NCBI GenBank assembly: GCA_016212735.1
Contig: JACRDZ010000155.1
Location: 1 to 7,325, forward strand
DNA length: 7,325 nt
From: Candidatus Firestoneibacteriota bacterium
Lineage (GTDB): Bacteria; JACRDZ01
Direction: 5' to 3'
The notes under the pieces were generated by a model, which saw only the letters and a program-made list of their open reading frames with translations, searched no databases and was not told the DNA's origin. Below are positions 4,965-7,325 of this stretch, piece by piece (the stretch's first letter is position 1; each line of letters opens with the position of its first letter). The translations under genes were made by a program, and so were the position numbers.

Positions 4965-6116
4965 ATGCTCTTACGTAAAGAACTTGAAGAACGTGAAGCA
5001 AATCTTTTAGCTCCTTATGCAATGACAAGTAGATTGTCACGTGGTAGAAAGTTTAAAGAAGAAGAACACATTGCTCGAAGCGCATTCCAGCGTGATAGAG
5101 ACAGGATAATACATTGTAATGCTTTCAGAAAATTGGAATATAAAACACAGGTATTTGTTAATCACGAAGGTGACTATTACCGTACCAGATTAACACATAC
5201 AATGGAAGTAGCTCAGATTGCGCGTACAATTTCCCGTATTCTCCATTTAAATGAAGATTTAACAGAAGCAATTGGATTAGCGCATGATCTCGGGCACACT
5301 CCTTTTGGCCATGCTGGAGAACGGACATTAAATGAACTAACAAAAGATAAAGGCGGATTTGAACATAACAGACAGAGCCTGAGAGTAGTAGAAGTTCTTG
5401 AAGAAAGATATCCTGATTTTCCAGGACTTAATCTCAGTTGGGAAGTCAGAGAGGGAATTATTAAACATACATCCTATCATGATTCTCCTTCCACAAGGGA
5501 TTTCAATCCTTTTGAACGACCTACACTTGAAGCACAAGTTGTAGATATATCAGATGAGATTGCATATAATAATCATGACCTTGATGATGGATTAATGTCC
5601 GGACTTATTACTGAAGAAGATCTTCAGGAACTGGAATTATGGAATTTTTTTTATAAAAAAATTTATAAAAAATATCCCGGACTCAGCAAAGAAACAAGAA
5701 AATATCAGATAATTAAATCCATCATAAATACTCAGGTTTCAGATGTAGTTCAAGAGACAGAAAAAAATATTAATAAATATCATATTAAAAACATCAAACA
5801 GATAAGACAAGTGAAAGAAAACATTGTAAATTACAGTCCGCAAATGAAAAAGAAAAATACTCTTTTGAAAAAATTCCTTGTTGAAAATCTGTATAATCAC
5901 TACCGAGTTGTGCGTATGACAAGAAAAGCTCAACGTTTTATACAGGCTTTATTTGAAACATATATAAATTATCCTGACCAGCTTCCATTTAATATTCAGG
6001 ACAAATTAAAATCAGAATCTCTTAATCAGACAGTTCTTGATTATATTGCAGGTATGACAGACCGTTATGTTCTGGAAGAATATAAAAAATTATTTGATCC
6101 ATATGAGAAAGTTTAA
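4965..6116 (+). CDS. dgt: dGTP triphosphohydrolase (HD-domain dNTPase)
   Basis: Hydrolyses dGTP, and in many homologues other dNTPs, to the deoxynucleoside and triphosphate, which affects dNTP pools and mutation rate. It is cytoplasmic and usually oligomeric. The protein has 383 residues, the usual size of the shorter Dgt-like class. The HD metal site is visible: H78 in YRTRLTHTMEV, H107-D108 in AHDLGHTPFGHAGE, and D194 in VDISDEIAY. H111, H116 and FEHNRQS (132-138) match conserved catalytic-pocket residues. The N-terminal part has the typical REANLLAPYAMTSRLSRGR and FQRDRDRIIH-NAFRKLEYKTQV segments. The ATG at 4965 is 8 bases after AAGGAG (4951-4956). The frame extends back to a TTG at 4923, but that would place the ribosome binding site inside the gene. 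It is the first gene of a likely operon with the BatA/VWA gene 44 bp downstream. Confidence 0.94.
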   Translation: MLLRKELEEREANLLAPYAMTSRLSRGRKFKEEEHIARSAFQRDRDRIIHCNAFRKLEYKTQVFVNHEGDYYRTRLTHTMEVAQIARTISRILHLNEDLTEAIGLAHDLGHTPFGHAGERTLNELTKDKGGFEHNRQSLRVVEVLEERYPDFPGLNLSWEVREGIIKHTSYHDSPSTRDFNPFERPTLEAQVVDISDEIAYNNHDLDDGLMSGLITEEDLQELELWNFFYKKIYKKYPGLSKETRKYQIIKSIINTQVSDVVQETEKNINKYHIKNIKQIRQVKENIVNYSPQMKKKNTLLKKFLVENLYNHYRVVRMTRKAQRFIQALFETYINYPDQLPFNIQDKLKSESLNQTVLDYIAGMTDRYVLEEYKKLFDPYEKV

Positions 6117-6160
6117 TAAATTCATAAGTCAGGAGTTAAAAGTCGAGTTGAAAGGATTTT

Positions 6161-7325
6161 ATGTGGGGAATCTCTTTCCTTAATCCAGCATTTCTATTTG
6201 GAATTCTGGCAGCAGGACTACCTTTACTAATTCATTTCCTTATTAAAAGAAAAGTTGTTAAAATACCATTTTCATTTTTTAAGCTTCTTGAGTCAGTAAG
6301 TCAAAAAAAATTGCAGCGTTTTAAATTAAGCAATATTCTTCTTCTTTTAATACGCATTATGATTATCTTTGTTTTATCAATTGCTTTATCAAAACCTTTT
6401 TTTAGAAATTATTCAGGAATATTCTTCTCTCAAGGTGAAGGATCAAGTCTTGTGATACTTATCGATAACTCTTACAGTATGTCTATGGTGGATACAAATA
6501 TATCAAGACTGGAAAGAGCAAAGAATACAGCAAAAAGTATAATAAATCTCATGTCAGAACATGATGAAACAGTTATAATCCCTTTTTCAAATACAACAAC
6601 TTCTTCTGCTTACAACTTTACCAGCAATAAAATCGAATTGTTTAATGATATAGATAAAATAAAAATTTCAAACTATACAACAAATGTCTCTTCCGGACTA
6701 AAACAAGCAAAAAGACCATTAAAAAAAGCTCATAATTCTGTTAAAAGAATAATTCTTTTAACAGATTTGCAGAAATCAGGCTGGCAATCAATTGAGCATG
6801 GAATAGTTTCTCCTGAAATAAAATTAAATATCATAAATGTAGGACAAAAAGATGCACCAAATCTGGCTGTTACAAAACTGGAGTTTCATAAAGAAGCAAT
6901 AATAGGACAGATAACATCGTTCAATGCAATTGCTAAAAATTTTGGAAAAGAATCTATGCAAAACAAACTTCTAAGTCTTGTTATTAATGGACAAAAAGTT
7001 TTTAACCAGCAAGTCAGCCTTAAACCTCATGAGGAAATTAAATTGACTTTATATCACACATTTGCAAAACAAGGCATTCATTCTGGATATATCGAAATTA
7101 GCGATGATTTAATGTCTATAGATAACCGTTATTATTTTATTCTGGATGTAATAGATAAAATAAATATCTTAAGCGTAAGCGGCAAGAATGGGCCAACACC
7201 TGATAAAAATGAAACTTTCTATTTAAATATTGCATTAAATCCTGAAAATTCTTCTAATTCTATTTTCAGAGTTAAGGAAATTACACAGGATGAACTGGAT
7301 AAAATCGAATTTTCGGATTTTGATA
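6161..7325 (+). CDS. BatA-domain VWA membrane protein (3' end outside the window)
   Basis: The frame is open from ATG 6161 to the window edge, giving 388 residues. An N-terminal BatA-type double membrane segment is clear: helix 1 at about 8-27 (NPAFLFGILAAGLPLLIHF) followed by basic KRK, and helix 2 at about 58-77 ending ALSKPFF. A von Willebrand A domain follows at about 97-228, with a complete metal site: D102, S104 and S106 in DNSYSMS, T173/T174 in NYTTN, and D202 in LLTDLQKSGW. Residues 232-330 look like a beta-rich domain, and NRYYFILDVIDKINILSVSG (322-341) begins a further domain as in long BatA/VWA proteins. The VWA should lie in the periplasm. Function is unknown; relatives occur near MoxR ATPases. 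AAAGGA (6151-6156) is only 4 bases from the ATG. Confidence 0.88.
   Translation, partial: MWGISFLNPAFLFGILAAGLPLLIHFLIKRKVVKIPFSFFKLLESVSQKKLQRFKLSNILLLLIRIMIIFVLSIALSKPFFRNYSGIFFSQGEGSSLVILIDNSYSMSMVDTNISRLERAKNTAKSIINLMSEHDETVIIPFSNTTTSSAYNFTSNKIELFNDIDKIKISNYTTNVSSGLKQAKRPLKKAHNSVKRIILLTDLQKSGWQSIEHGIVSPEIKLNIINVGQKDAPNLAVTKLEFHKEAIIGQITSFNAIAKNFGKESMQNKLLSLVINGQKVFNQQVSLKPHEEIKLTLYHTFAKQGIHSGYIEISDDLMSIDNRYYFILDVIDKINILSVSGKNGPTPDKNETFYLNIALNPENSSNSIFRVKEITQDELDKIEFSDFD

Overview
The window is AT-rich bacterial chromosome with tightly packed genes. It codes for a complete 2-isopropylmalate synthase, two tandem DUF1275 (YoaK-type) membrane proteins, a HTH-EIIA fusion protein, an HD-type dGTPase and the first 388 residues of a BatA/VWA membrane protein. 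The host is not identifiable from this alone. BatA-type VWA proteins and HTH-EIIA fusions are, to my knowledge, seen mainly in Gram-negative or candidate phyla (PVC/FCB/Omnitrophota-like or Desulfobacterota-like lineages). That placement is an inference. Two genes use TTG starts.

Left end (1-758). The window opens inside the last 36 codons of a membrane protein that stops at 111. The final 45 bp of that gene are repeated exactly at 714-758, where they overlap the leuA stop codon. Between the copies lie 602 bp with a ribbon-helix-helix antitoxin gene (415-687) and what looks like the decayed end of its toxin gene (364-446). The simplest reading is that a 647-bp unit was inserted at the 3' end of the membrane-protein gene and regenerated that end. 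Before insertion, that gene and leuA would have converged with overlapping stop codons.

Middle (755-3871). leuA is on the minus strand. Its 5' leader holds a strong hairpin plus U7 tract that ends at the ribosome binding site, and a possible 34-codon leader peptide rich in Leu/Ile/Val stops just before that hairpin. This has the layout of a transcription attenuator. The 279-bp region between leuA and the first DUF1275 gene appears to hold divergent promoters with overlapping -35 boxes. Three copies of a GTTAATATT-type repeat, spaced 20 and 10 bp, cover the DUF1275 promoter -10 box and 5' UTR. The two DUF1275 genes are 15 bp apart and are clearly paralogues.

Right end (3872-7325). A 231-residue protein joins an excisionase-type DNA-binding domain to a PTS EIIA domain with its phospho-acceptor histidine. 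After a 310-bp AT-rich gap with a good promoter candidate come dgt and, 44 bp later, the BatA/VWA gene, probably in one operon. The BatA/VWA gene runs off the window.
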